Below are positions 44,448-54,800 of a stretch of DNA of 64,000 nt, piece by piece. The position numbers and the translations under genes were made by a program. Every line of letters begins with the position of its first letter. Position 1 is the stretch's first letter. This stretch comes from CAJQQY01 sp964564545 (lineage in GTDB: Bacteria; Bacteroidota; Bacteroidia; Chitinophagales; Saprospiraceae): positions 69,018-133,017 of the forward strand of contig CAZMBP010000004.1 in NCBI GenBank assembly GCA_964564545.1, in the 5' to 3' direction. The notes below the pieces were generated by a model. The model saw nothing but the letters and a program-made list of their open reading frames with translations. It was not told the DNA's origin and made no database searches.

Positions 44448-45032
44448 TTGCATACCATAGAACCACATTATATTTGGAGAGATCGATACGAATCTGAACG
44501 AGATGAGCGCTCTCCTTTTTATGGAAGAGAATATAGTGAATTTCAATATTCTCAAAAAGTATATAATTATTATATCCATCCACAATGGGACAATTTTGGT
44601 TCGCCGACTTTGTACATGAAAATTTTGTTTGCGGATTATGATGAAGGATTTGCGATCATTGAGTTAATTGGAGAATGGAATGATGGAGTTACAAATGATA
44701 TCATGTTTTTGAAAAGAGATGTGATGGATGCATTGGCCATGCATGGAATTTCTAAATATATTCTGATCTGTGAGAATGTTTTAAATTTTCATGGCTCTGA
44801 TGATTGTTATTACGAAGAGTGGCAAGAAGATGCCAGCGACGAAAAAGGTTGGATTTGTTTTATTAACTTGCTCCAACATGTGCAAGCTGAAATGGAAGAA
44901 ACTCAAATTCAGTTTTACGTCAATATGGGTGGATCATTTAATGATGTTATTTGGAGACCACTCGCTCCAAAAGTAGTTTTTAAAATTGTAGAAAATTTAA
45001 TTCATAGCGAAGTAAAGCAACTCCGCTATTAA
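44448..45032 (+). CDS. Conserved-looking hypothetical protein upstream of era, TTG start
   Basis: 194 residues. An in-frame TAG sits two codons upstream and the first internal ATG comes only at residue 59, after well-structured sequence (HYIWRDRYESERDERSPF, YGREYSEFQYSQKVYNYYI), so the TTG at 44448 is the likely start. The protein is acidic and rich in Trp, Tyr and Asp, without a signal peptide or membrane segment. It looks like a compact cytoplasmic alpha/beta domain: strands LKILFADYDEGFAIIELIG and KYILICENVLNF alternate with helices. I recognise no catalytic motif. It lies 94 bp before era on the same strand, separated by short palindromic repeats. Function unknown. Confidence 0.7.
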   Translation: MHTIEPHYIWRDRYESERDERSPFYGREYSEFQYSQKVYNYYIHPQWDNFGSPTLYMKILFADYDEGFAIIELIGEWNDGVTNDIMFLKRDVMDALAMHGISKYILICENVLNFHGSDDCYYEEWQEDASDEKGWICFINLLQHVQAEMEETQIQFYVNMGGSFNDVIWRPLAPKVVFKIVENLIHSEVKQLRY

Positions 45033-45120
45033 CGGTTAACTGTTAATGATGAACGATTAATTTCTCAAGAGAGATTCACCGTTCACCGTTCACCGTTCAC
45101 CGTTAAAAATTAACCGTTAT
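45033..45120. repeat. Cluster of AACGGT/ACCGTT palindromic repeats
   Basis: The gap before era contains AACGGTTAAC, three tandem TTCACCG units (about 45078-45104) and TTAACCGTT. These match the arms of the terminator palindrome at 41001-41037. They look like copies of one small repeat family. Confidence 0.6.
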
Positions 45121-45126
45121 AAACAT

Positions 45127-46023
45127 ATGCATAAATCAGGTTTTGTAAATATTATTGGCCGGCCTAATGTCGGGAAATCTACTTTAATGAATGCCTTAGT
45201 TGGTGAACGAATGTCGATCATCACTAATAAACCACAAACGACTCGACATCGAATTATTGGCATTGTAAGCGATGATGATTACCAAGTGGTATTTTCTGAT
45301 ACACCTGGTGTTGTCAGAGATCCTGCCTATAAAATGCATGAGGCGATGAATCGATTCGTTGATACAACTTTTAAGGATGGCGATGTAATGTTATTTTTGA
45401 CGGAGCCAAACGAACATTATACCGAAGATGATCCAATCATCCAGAAATTGAAAAGAATGGAAACACCTGTTTTTTTAGTGATCAACAAAATTGATACTAT
45501 TAAAGATAAACAGGTAATGGATTTAATTCAGCAATGGACAATGATGGTGGACTTTACTGAGGTCGTTCCGATTTCTGCTTTGGAAAAAATAAATACTGAG
45601 AAACTTTTTGAAGTCATTTTGAGCTACTTGCAAGAAGGGCCAGCGTTTTATCCGAAGGATCAATTAACTGATAAACCTGAACGTTTTTTTGTAAGTGAAA
45701 TTATTAGAGAAAAAATTCTTCAACAATATCAACAAGAAATCCCCTACTCTGCTGAGGTAGTCGTTGAATCATTTAAAGAAACCGAAACCAAACATGGGGA
45801 TCCTTTGGTCAGAATTAGTGCCCTCATTTATGTTGCTCGAAAAACTCAAAAATCAATCATTATTGGAAAAGGTGGAACTGCTATCAAAAAATTAGGGTCG
45901 GCTGCACGGCGAGACATTGAAACATTTTTGGAAAGCAAAGTTTTCTTAGAGTTATTTGTAAAAGTGAAAGATAACTGGCGAGACGATGATCGATTCTTGA
46001 AACAGTTTGGATACAATCATTAA
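45127..46023 (+). CDS. era: GTPase Era, 16S rRNA-binding ribosome assembly factor
   Basis: 298 residues, the usual length for Era. The GTPase domain shows G1 GRPNVGKST (residues 11-19), switch I NKPQTTRHR, G3 DTPG (58-61), and G4 NKID near residue 125. The C-terminal KH domain follows, with KSIIIGKGGTAIKKLGSAAR as the RNA-binding GxxG loop and VFLELFVKVKDNWRDD after it. Era binds the 3' end of 16S rRNA and helps mature the small ribosomal subunit in the cytoplasm. The ATG at 45127 gives the standard N-terminus MHKSGFVNIIG. All nucleotide-binding motifs are intact. The esterase gene follows after 39 bp. Confidence 0.97.
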   Translation: MHKSGFVNIIGRPNVGKSTLMNALVGERMSIITNKPQTTRHRIIGIVSDDDYQVVFSDTPGVVRDPAYKMHEAMNRFVDTTFKDGDVMLFLTEPNEHYTEDDPIIQKLKRMETPVFLVINKIDTIKDKQVMDLIQQWTMMVDFTEVVPISALEKINTEKLFEVILSYLQEGPAFYPKDQLTDKPERFFVSEIIREKILQQYQQEIPYSAEVVVESFKETETKHGDPLVRISALIYVARKTQKSIIIGKGGTAIKKLGSAARRDIETFLESKVFLELFVKVKDNWRDDDRFLKQFGYNH

Positions 46024-46062
46024 CCTTTTCATTTCCAAAATTCATTTTTAAATTTAATAGAT

Positions 46063-47241
46063 ATGCACCAAAAATTTTACACTTGCTTTTTTGTTTTCCT
46101 TTTGTCTATTTCGTTCTGTTTTTCTCAACAGTTAATTAACGAGACTATTATATATGATGGAGAAACTCGAGAGTACGCTGTTTCTCTTCCTTCGAGTTAT
46201 CAAGACGGACAAAGTTTACCCATGGTTTTTAATCTTCATGGATTTGGATCAAATGGAACTCAGCAGAGTTTTTATACAGCATTTAACAATCTTGCAGAAG
46301 CTGAAAACTTCATTGTGGTTATTCCTGAAGGATTGAATAGACTTACTCCTCTTGGACAAGAAGGAACACATTGGAATGCTTACTTCGGAACTGATGTAGA
46401 TGATCTTGGTTTTTTAAATTTATTGATTGATAAAGTTTATACAGATTATAACATTGACTTATCGAGAGTGTATTCTACTGGTATGTCGAATGGAGGATTT
46501 ATGAGTTATAGATTAGCTTGTGAATTGTCTGATCGAATTGCTGCGATTGCCTCTGTAGCAGGAGGTGTTTTTAATGAACAATTGAATAATTGCAGTCCTT
46601 CGCGAGCAGTTCCAGTTATGCAAATTCATGGAACAAATGATGCAATTGTTGACTATAATGGAATTCCACTTTTTGCTCCATCAATTCCAGATTTAGTTGG
46701 ATATTGGGTGGATCTTAATAATTGTTCGACACCTGCTGATACGATTGAAATTGCGAATATTAGCACTACAGATAATTCTACCGTAAAAAAATTAGAATAC
46801 AACAATGGTGATGATGACTCGAAGGTTTGGTTTTATATTGTTGATAATGGAGGTCATACTTGGCCAGATGCAATAATTGATTTGCCAGGTGAAGTGACTA
46901 ATCATGACTTTAATGCTACCCAAGATATTTGGGAATTTTTCAGTCAGTTTCAACATCCAGATCCCGCAGAAGGAAGTATAATTCTATCTAACAAAAATGT
47001 TTTTGTTGAAAATATAAAAGTGGTGGCTCACCCAATCAGTCAAGAACTTGCAATTACCTCTGATGTAAGTGACATTTTGAATGTTCGAGTTTTTGACTTG
47101 TTAGGAAAAACGGTTTTTGAAATGAACTCATTGCAGCCTCAACAAGAAATGATATTGGAAGTTGGGAATATTCAGAATGGAATTTATGTGGCAACGGTAG
47201 AAACAACTTCCGGAGTGTTTTCGAAGAAGGTTTTGTTTTAA
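46063..47241 (+). CDS. Secreted PHB-depolymerase/feruloyl-esterase-family hydrolase with T9SS sorting domain
   Basis: 392 residues. The signal peptide (residues 1-22, ending FSQQ) is followed by an alpha/beta-hydrolase domain of the LpqC/esterase PHB depolymerase family. The catalytic triad can be placed: Ser142 in GMSNGG, Asp193 in HGTNDAIVDY, and His265 in NGGHTWPD; the oxyanion region is LHGFGSNG. These enzymes cut ester bonds in polyesters, feruloylated plant polymers or small esters. The last 80 residues are a T9SS type A domain (VAHPISQELAITSD, VFDLLGKTVFEM, IQNGIYVATVET, KKVLF), so the enzyme is exported to the surface or medium. It follows era by 39 bp but has its own purpose; co-transcription is likely positional only. 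Confidence 0.87.
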   Translation: MHQKFYTCFFVFLLSISFCFSQQLINETIIYDGETREYAVSLPSSYQDGQSLPMVFNLHGFGSNGTQQSFYTAFNNLAEAENFIVVIPEGLNRLTPLGQEGTHWNAYFGTDVDDLGFLNLLIDKVYTDYNIDLSRVYSTGMSNGGFMSYRLACELSDRIAAIASVAGGVFNEQLNNCSPSRAVPVMQIHGTNDAIVDYNGIPLFAPSIPDLVGYWVDLNNCSTPADTIEIANISTTDNSTVKKLEYNNGDDDSKVWFYIVDNGGHTWPDAIIDLPGEVTNHDFNATQDIWEFFSQFQHPDPAEGSIILSNKNVFVENIKVVAHPISQELAITSDVSDILNVRVFDLLGKTVFEMNSLQPQQEMILEVGNIQNGIYVATVETTSGVFSKKVLF

Positions 47242-47257
47242 TTCTTGTGAAGTGAGG

Positions 47258-47285
47258 GTAGATACAAGGCATGCGTTGTATCTAC
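47258..47285. repeat. 28-bp near-perfect palindrome
   Basis: GTAGATACAAGGCATGCG continues as TTGTATCTAC; all base pairs match except one. The centre is GCATGC. It lies 17 bp after the esterase stop and before the main terminator. Palindromes of this TAGA..TCTA shape recur in Bacteroidota intergenic DNA. Confidence 0.7.
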
Positions 47286-47303
47286 ATTCATTCAGTTGAA
47301 AAC

Positions 47304-47349
47304 AAAAAAAGAAGGTGCTAATTCGAATGAATTAGCACCTTCTTTTTTT
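47304..47349. terminator. Very strong bidirectional terminator
   Basis: A perfect 21-bp stem (A-run, GAAGGTGCTAATTC with its complement, T-run) closed by a 4-nt loop. It separates the convergent esterase and PorP/SprF genes. Confidence 0.93.
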
Positions 47350-47368
47350 ATTCTATTTTTCAAAAAGA

Positions 47369-48370
47369 TTAAAAATACCGAGGTGTAACAATACGATTTT
47401 TTTGGAAGTAGAAATCATATCCTAACATGATTTCAAAGGAACCTTTGTTATAATTTCTTAATTCAGTCAACGTAAAATCATAAGCTAAACCAATTCTCAT
47501 CCCTTTATTAAGATAAAACATCGCCCACAAATCAGCCGAATCTACTGAACTAGTTTTTCCGATAAACGCTTCAAAAGATGACCTAAAAGCAGCTCCAACC
47601 CAAAGGGACTGATAGAATAAAAATGATATATCAATATCAAATTCTGTTGGAGCCCCAATTGGTTTTTGGTTGCTTGAACTTGAAGTAAAATCGCCAAAAA
47701 GTCCAACACTTTTAATCAACAATGATGGTTTAAAAACCAAACTTTCTCCTCGAATTGGAATTGCCATTCCCGTTGTAAAGTAATAATGTCGATATAATTG
47801 AGCCCATCGGGTATTGGACTCAGAAGCATCATTCAAATCCGTTTTAATCAAGTGAGGAACTGAAAAACCTGCATAAAATTTATCTGAATAATAATATACT
47901 CCAGCTCCAAAATTTGGTGCCCAAAGATTTACATCATCTCTAAATGATAAGTCATTAGACCTTGGATCTTTATAACTTAATTCCTCAAAATTAGTTCGAT
48001 AATTCATAAAACTGGCTTGCATTCCTAAAGATACTTTTCCTTTTCCAAAAGGAATCCGATAGGCATAACTTAAACTTCCTACAGTCGAACCTGTCACTCC
48101 AATTCTATCATTACTTATATTTAATCCAAATCCTACTCGATCTTTGAATGGAGTATGGATGGATAGTGTTTGAGTTGTTGGCGCCCCTTCTAAACCTAAC
48201 CATTGGTCTCGATAAAGTGCGACCATCGAAAGATATTCCTTACTTCCTGCATACCCTGGATTAAAATTCAAAGAGTTGAACATATATTTAGTAAACATGG
48301 CATCTTGTTGCGCATGAATATTATTGGAAATAAAAAAAAGGACTAAAAATAATGGTAAATATTTTTTCAT
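47369..48370 (-). CDS. PorP/SprF-family type IX secretion outer-membrane protein
   Basis: 333 residues. The signal peptide ends NIHAQQ. The N-terminal signature DAMFTKYMFNSLNFNPGYAGS is diagnostic for the PorP/SprF family, followed by about 14 barrel strands (GVGVYYY-like aromatic pairs, TGMAIPIRGESLVFKPSLLI, GMRIGLAYDFTLTELRNYN, FEIMLGYDFYF). Members are outer-membrane barrels that assist secretion or anchoring of particular T9SS substrates; SprF is needed for SprB, whose C-terminal domain is of the CHU_C type. This gene lies 492 bp downstream of the 2,599-aa CHU_C giant on the same strand, which matches the sprB-sprF arrangement and suggests the two work together. Confidence 0.93.
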   Translation of the reverse strand: MKKYLPLFLVLFFISNNIHAQQDAMFTKYMFNSLNFNPGYAGSKEYLSMVALYRDQWLGLEGAPTTQTLSIHTPFKDRVGFGLNISNDRIGVTGSTVGSLSYAYRIPFGKGKVSLGMQASFMNYRTNFEELSYKDPRSNDLSFRDDVNLWAPNFGAGVYYYSDKFYAGFSVPHLIKTDLNDASESNTRWAQLYRHYYFTTGMAIPIRGESLVFKPSLLIKSVGLFGDFTSSSSNQKPIGAPTEFDIDISFLFYQSLWVGAAFRSSFEAFIGKTSSVDSADLWAMFYLNKGMRIGLAYDFTLTELRNYNKGSFEIMLGYDFYFQKNRIVTPRYF

Positions 48371-48862
48371 TTTTCGAGTATGAATTTACAATTGAGTTAT
48401 GTGTCATGTCAAAAATTAAACATTAAGGAAATACCGAATTCGATTATCCATTTTACAAATATATAATATATTCTATTTATAAAACCTTACTAATCAGTAC
48501 CTTAAGTGTTAATTTTAATTAAAAAGGAGGGATAAAATGGGAGATAAAATAATTATTGTTGAGAGAAGAAAATTATACGAAGCTTTAATAGAATGATTTT
48601 GTTGAATTTAAAAAGGATACAATATCTATTTCCAAAAATCATACCTGTAATTGTAGTTTACTATGAGATTTTAAATTTTCTACTAATTGGTCTTTTAATG
48701 ATGGAAATAATGAGCCAGACCCCCCTAGCTCAAAATCCCCATCATAAAAGACTTTTCTTTATAAGAATTGAATATCGAATATTGATAGAAAAACATGCAA
48801 TCAAGAAGGCAACTTTCTATCTAGTTTGTCAAAATCTCAATTTCAGGTTTTCTAAATAGAAG
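48371..48862. other. Non-coding interval between the PorP/SprF gene and the 2,599-aa gene
   Basis: No terminator for the giant gene is obvious. A 19-codon ORF at 48537-48596 (plus strand, MGDKIIIVERRKLYEALIE) follows AAGGAGGG, and an 88-codon ORF overlaps it by ATGA (48593-48859). Their composition looks non-coding and I do not annotate them as genes; the first may be the remnant of a small DNA-binding gene. Confidence 0.4.
48456..48463 (-). promoter_or_regulatory. Candidate -7 element for the PorP/SprF gene
   Basis: On the minus strand TATATTTG fits TAnnTTTG, 86 bp before the start codon. If real, the gene can be transcribed independently of the giant gene upstream. Confidence 0.3.
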
Positions 48863-51800
48863 TTATCGTCTTATCTGCAACCATCCTGTATACTTACCTC
48901 CTTCACCATCATCAATGATATAAAAATAAGTACCATCAGGCAGATCTTTTCCTTCAAAGGTTCCTATCCAAGGATCATCGTTGGTATAACCTTCTCTATA
49001 GAAAACTCGATTTCCCCAACGATTAAAAATGCTTACCACATTATTTGGAAAATTATCAATGCCTTGAATTTCCAGAGTTTCATTTACACCATCGTTGTTT
49101 GGAGAAAAACCGTTGAAGACAAATATTTCATCACAAAGAACCTCTATGGTTACCGTGGCGGTATCCGAAATTGTTCCATTGGAAATAAAATAGGTGAAGG
49201 AATCGACATCTCCACAGAAACCAGCTTCCGCCAAATAAGTAAATGAACCATCTGGATTACTCACCAATGTTCCGTTACTGACTCCTGTGATAATTCCAAA
49301 AATTAAAGAATCAGGATCAAAGGTATCATTGGCGAAAATATCAATCGTAACTGGATTAATTGTATAAGTAATCGTATCGTCATCCACAGCAATAATGGTA
49401 TCAAGTGGATTAATTACCGTCAAAATATATATCGTTGTATCACAAGTTCCCAGATCATCACAAATGACAATACAAGCGGTATCTGTTCCCAAACTAATCG
49501 GTGTAAAATCAATACAGAAAGTTGAATCAATTACCTCAAATTCAACATTATTACCAGAGAGTGAATCGCAAATATTAGTTATACTATTGACTACTCCACA
49601 GAGTTCGGTTGTATCTAGACAGTAGGTACCCGATTGAGAAATCGTTGTGGTATCATAGACAGTTATTAATTCAGGTTGAGTAACATTAATTAAGAAGACT
49701 GTTGTATCACATAAACCTAAAGTATCACATATCACAATGCAGGCTGTATCCAATCCTCCAACATTAAATGCCAAAATTTCTATACAGTTTGGTTCGATAA
49801 TAGTGATATCTGCAAAAGATCCAGAGGAATTTTCACAGTAATTAAAAATTGTATCAATTGGTGATAAAAATGCTGAAGTATCAATACAGAAGGTTTCCAC
49901 ACAATTGATTAAAACATCAAGTGGAATGGTATCTCCTGAAACTACTTCAGGAATTACTTGTATCACAATTCCAGCAGTATCAATCGTTCCATCTATATAT
50001 GTGAAAACCATACAGAAGGTATCTAATCCAATGACTGTACCTGTGTATTCAATGCAATTTGTATTTGGAATAAAACCAAAACCAGAGACATTCCCATCCG
50101 ACAATTCAGGGCAAAGATTAATGGCACTTACGATGGTATCTGCTAGGTTAAAACAGAAGGTGTCTGTCTGACTAACCATCACTTGAAGCAAGGTATCGAT
50201 TCCCCCCGTCACGACATCACAATCAACCGTAATATTCAAAGTATCAGTACACCCTGAAGTTGTATCAATTAAAATGATTTCATGGAAACCTGTATCCAAT
50301 TCAATAGCAGAAGCAAATGTCAAAATCACATAATCAGGTTCGAGTAATGCTATTGCACCGGTATTAATTTGAGTGATTTCCATTTCTCCATAATTTTGCC
50401 CTGGAGTTCCTCCACAAATGGTTTCTGAATTTGAGTCGAGCATCCAGTTTCCAGTTGGATCCCAACCATTCATTAAGTTGAGAAGTTCTTGCAATGTGTT
50501 GAAATTAGAAGCAAAAGTAATTCCTCCAACAGCCCAAGAATCAACTGAATATGGACCAGCCATTCCTTGATCTGGCAAAGCAGAAACTAAATAGCAAGTC
50601 GACAAGGTATCAAAACCACAACCTTTTCGGATTCCTCCATAGGTGGTTCCATTATCAAAAACTTCATAGTTGAATAAAAATTCTTGGAAAGGAATATCCA
50701 AACATAAATCAGTAACATCATTACAATCATCGCCAACTATCGTGGAAGATCCACTATATAAATCTGGACAGTCATCACAAATCACATTGGCAAATAAAGT
50801 ATCTGAACAACCTGTAACTAAATCAGTAATGATTAATTCATGAAAACCAGTATCTAAAGTCATCAATGTTCCATTTGGAATTTGATTTAAATCAACATCA
50901 AGATTTGTAGTAGCTCCTGTTGCAATTTGAATTAAATTCAAAGAGCCATAATCTGTCCCCGGTGCTCCTCCAAATATAATTGATCCATCTAGAATCCAGT
51001 TTCCATTCGGATCCCAAACATTCATAGAGTCAACTAATTGCATCTCATTTTGAAATGAACCAATTGTAAAAGTATTGTTATCAAAATTCCATGAAGTCAA
51101 ACTATATGGACCATCAGGTGCAATTACTATAAATGCAGCTAAAGAATAAAAATAGGTTGTATCAAAATTACATCCTTGCATGCCTGTACTAAATGGTTGA
51201 CCATTGTCGGTTAAGTTGAAACTCTGGATTTGTGCCAATTCTATCTCTAAACAATATTCTGCACCTGCTACGCAATCCTCGGTCACCAAGGTTATAGAAT
51301 CCTCTACTATAATGTTTCCAGTCGTATCACAAACTGGAATGACTGACACAATTATACAAGTAGTATCAACTAGGTTACTAAAATTAGCTAATATACAAAT
51401 CGTATCAACCGACGCTCCTGCCGTATCATTTGCAGAATAAACTAAACATCCATTATCACCTAAAACCCAATTTCCAAATGTTGAACTTCCATTTGTTCCT
51501 CCACTCAATAAAGAATAGGTAGTCAAAGAATCCACAAAACAAGAATCTAAAACCACGCAGAATGAATCAACAGAATTTACTAATATGGAAATATCTTCTT
51601 CACTTGAAGTTGGACACATATCAGGCATACAACTGTCTTGGATTAGAATATTTTCTGCAATTGCTGAACATCCATTTTGATCAGTTACAGTCAATGAATA
51701 AAGTCCGGGAGCAAGGTTAAATCTATTTTGAGGATCACTTGGATTAGGTAAATCTTCCCAATCAAAAAGTAAGAAACCAGTTCCTCCAAATGCCATAGTT

Positions 51801-54800
51801 GAAATTCCACCTAGATCATCACAAGTCACATCAGTTACCTGAAGGTTAATTTCAATTTGTTCAGGATCTAAAACTTCGAAACAATCTTCACCTACCATAC
51901 AACCATTTCCATCCATAACTACTACGCAGTAATTTCCAGGTGCTAATTGTCCATTGGTCAACGTATCTCCATTCGCATCCAAAATCATTTCAGTAGCAGG
52001 CAATACAAATCCAGCATCAAGTGCAACCGTATATTGAATCTCTCCATCTGTATCTCCTGCACAGGTTACAAAGACTTCATTATTTGGATTGGAAATATTA
52101 ACTGTAGCACCAACCACATTATCTAAAAGTGTAAATGACACAGAATCAATACAAGCATTTGGTCCATTGTCCACTACGACAACCGTATAAACTCCTGCAG
52201 AAAGATCATCTCTACTTAACAAATCTAAATTAGGATTGTCACTCCAAATGTAAGTGTAGTCAGTACTTCCACCAGTAACAACTATATCTACAGAACCGTT
52301 ATTTAATTGACAATCAGGTTGCTGTTGTACATCAACTTGAATATCCAAGGATTGAATAGACTCAATAAATACTTCGAAAATATTAATGCAATTAGTTGCA
52401 GGATCAGTAACTGTTACGATATTTATTCCTGGAGCCAAATCAGTTCTAATCGCACCACTTGTTCCGTCGCTCCAATCAAATAAATTGGTTTGAGGTTGTA
52501 AAACTGCCGTTCCATTATTTGCATTACAGCTTGTAGGAGTTTGAGAAAAAACACTAAAATCAGGTCCATCTACATTGCCAATAATTAAAGAATCGATGAT
52601 AAAACAATTTGGATTCATATCATCCGTAATGGTAAATTGATAAGCACCTGCTTCCAATCCAACATTTGAATTTGTTATACTTGATCCAGAAGACCATTGG
52701 AAATTATAAGTACTCGATCCAACTACATTTATAGTTGCACTACCATCTGCATTTCCACATGAAGCTTCGATAGTCACAATATTTTGAATTTGTGGCAATT
52801 CACAATCTGCACAATTTACTAATGTAATTTGTGCTCCATTGACATTTAGTGAAGCGCAAATCGTTCCACCTCCTTGCAATAAATCCGCATTTAAATCCAA
52901 AGCATTTGAATAACTCGTTGGATTCAAAGTAGTCGGATCAAAAACCATAGAATGAATTGTATATGTTCCAAGGGCATTTACTTGAAACTCCCCTGAAATA
53001 TTCGTTTGTAAAATATCCAACCCTAGACCTGATGTCAAAACAAATAATTTTTGAAATCCTGCGGGAATACCAAATGGTCCATTTTGCGAAGCTGAAATCA
53101 CAATTGGCGTACCATCAAAACAGATATCAGTTGAATCAGCACTCAATAAAGCAGCATCAGCAGTACAGTTCGTACAACCATTTGCTACCTCTACATTATC
53201 CATCACAGCACTACAAGTATTATCATCTGTAACGGTAACTCCGTAAGTTCCAGCAGTCAAATCAAATCTGTTTTGTGGATCATTATTCCCAGCTAAATCT
53301 GCCCAATCATAACTATAATTTCCGCTTCCGCCAGAGGCAGTCAAATTGATGGTACCACCTTGTGAACAGGTGGTTGGGAAAACTGCTACATCAAGAATTA
53401 TCGGGTCAGGTGCTCCAATGGTAAAACATTCACTTCCTGCCACACAATCATTTCCATCAGTCACTTGAATACAATATTCACCTGCTGGCAATGAACCATT
53501 TTGAAAAATATTTCCAGCACCATCAACGATTTGATTAGTTGCAGGTAAAGCAAAACCAGCATCAGTCGTCACATCAAATTGAACCTCTCCATTCGCATCA
53601 CCGGGGCAAGAAACATCATTGATATTTTGAATAGTAATAGTTGCTGTTTCAGCTACATTTTCAAGAAGCGTAAAAGTGGTAATTGTTTCACAACCACTTG
53701 GTCCACTATCAGTAACTGTTACTGAAATTATTCCTCCTGGCAAATCAGTTCGAATTGGATTATTTATCGAATTAGGATCACTCCATTGGAAAGTATAATT
53801 TGGAAAACCACTTCCACCTGTCACCTGCAGAACAACAGTTCCATTCGCCATTCCACAATCTGGATTATTATTAACGATTGGGTTTACCATTAGAAGATTA
53901 TCCGCAGTAATTTCTACCTCTAAAATATTAGTACAACCAGTTGTAGGATCAGTCACCGTCACTTCACAAACGCCACTTGATAAATCATTTCGTACAGAAC
54001 CTGTTCCTCCATCACACCAGTCATAATCAAAATTCGAAGGAGACAATTGAGCTGTTCCATTATTACTTTGGCAACTTGTAGGCGAAGTAGAAATAACACT
54101 CGCTTGTGGACCATCCCCATTGGTTATAGTGAAATTCTCTACCACAAAACAAGTCGCATCATTTATATCAGTAATCGTAACTGAATAAGTTCCTGCGGCT
54201 AAATCAACTGCCGAATTTCCAAATACAGTTCCTGCAGAAAAATCAAATGTATAATTACTATTTCCACCAACCACATTTACCGTTGCATTACCAGTTGATT
54301 CATTACAATTAGAAGCAATTTTTACAATATTCAAAACTTGCGGAGGGTTCGTACAATTAAGTGGATTACAATCTGTAACTGAAATTGAAGCACCTGTCAA
54401 ATCCAAAGATGCACATATTGTTCCTCCTCCTTGAATTAATAAACCATTCACAGTTTGGGCTAAAGTAGTACCCAAAACAACGGTTCCCAAATCCAAAGTA
54501 TTTGGATCATATACTAAAGTATGAATCGTAAATAATCCAGTATTCGTAACCGTAAATTCAGGTTCACTTTCAACTTGTTGGATAACGCCAAACTCTGTCA
54601 AAACAAAAACAACCTGATAACCACTTGGTACCACAGCATTAGCTTGAGGAGTTGCTGAAATCAATGCACTTCCATTATCCAAACAAGCAGAGTTAGCATC
54701 AGCCACAAGTGTTCCTGCATCAGCAGTACACAATGGTGGATTAATACAATCATCTTCAACTGTCATATCAACGGAAGCAGAACATCCATTTCCATCAGTT

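Noticed and set aside
45071..45104. Tandem TTCACCG units as a possible mini-CRISPR or phase-variation tract.
   Set aside because: The unit is only 7 bp with three copies, has no spacers, and lies outside a coding sequence and without a promoter consensus.
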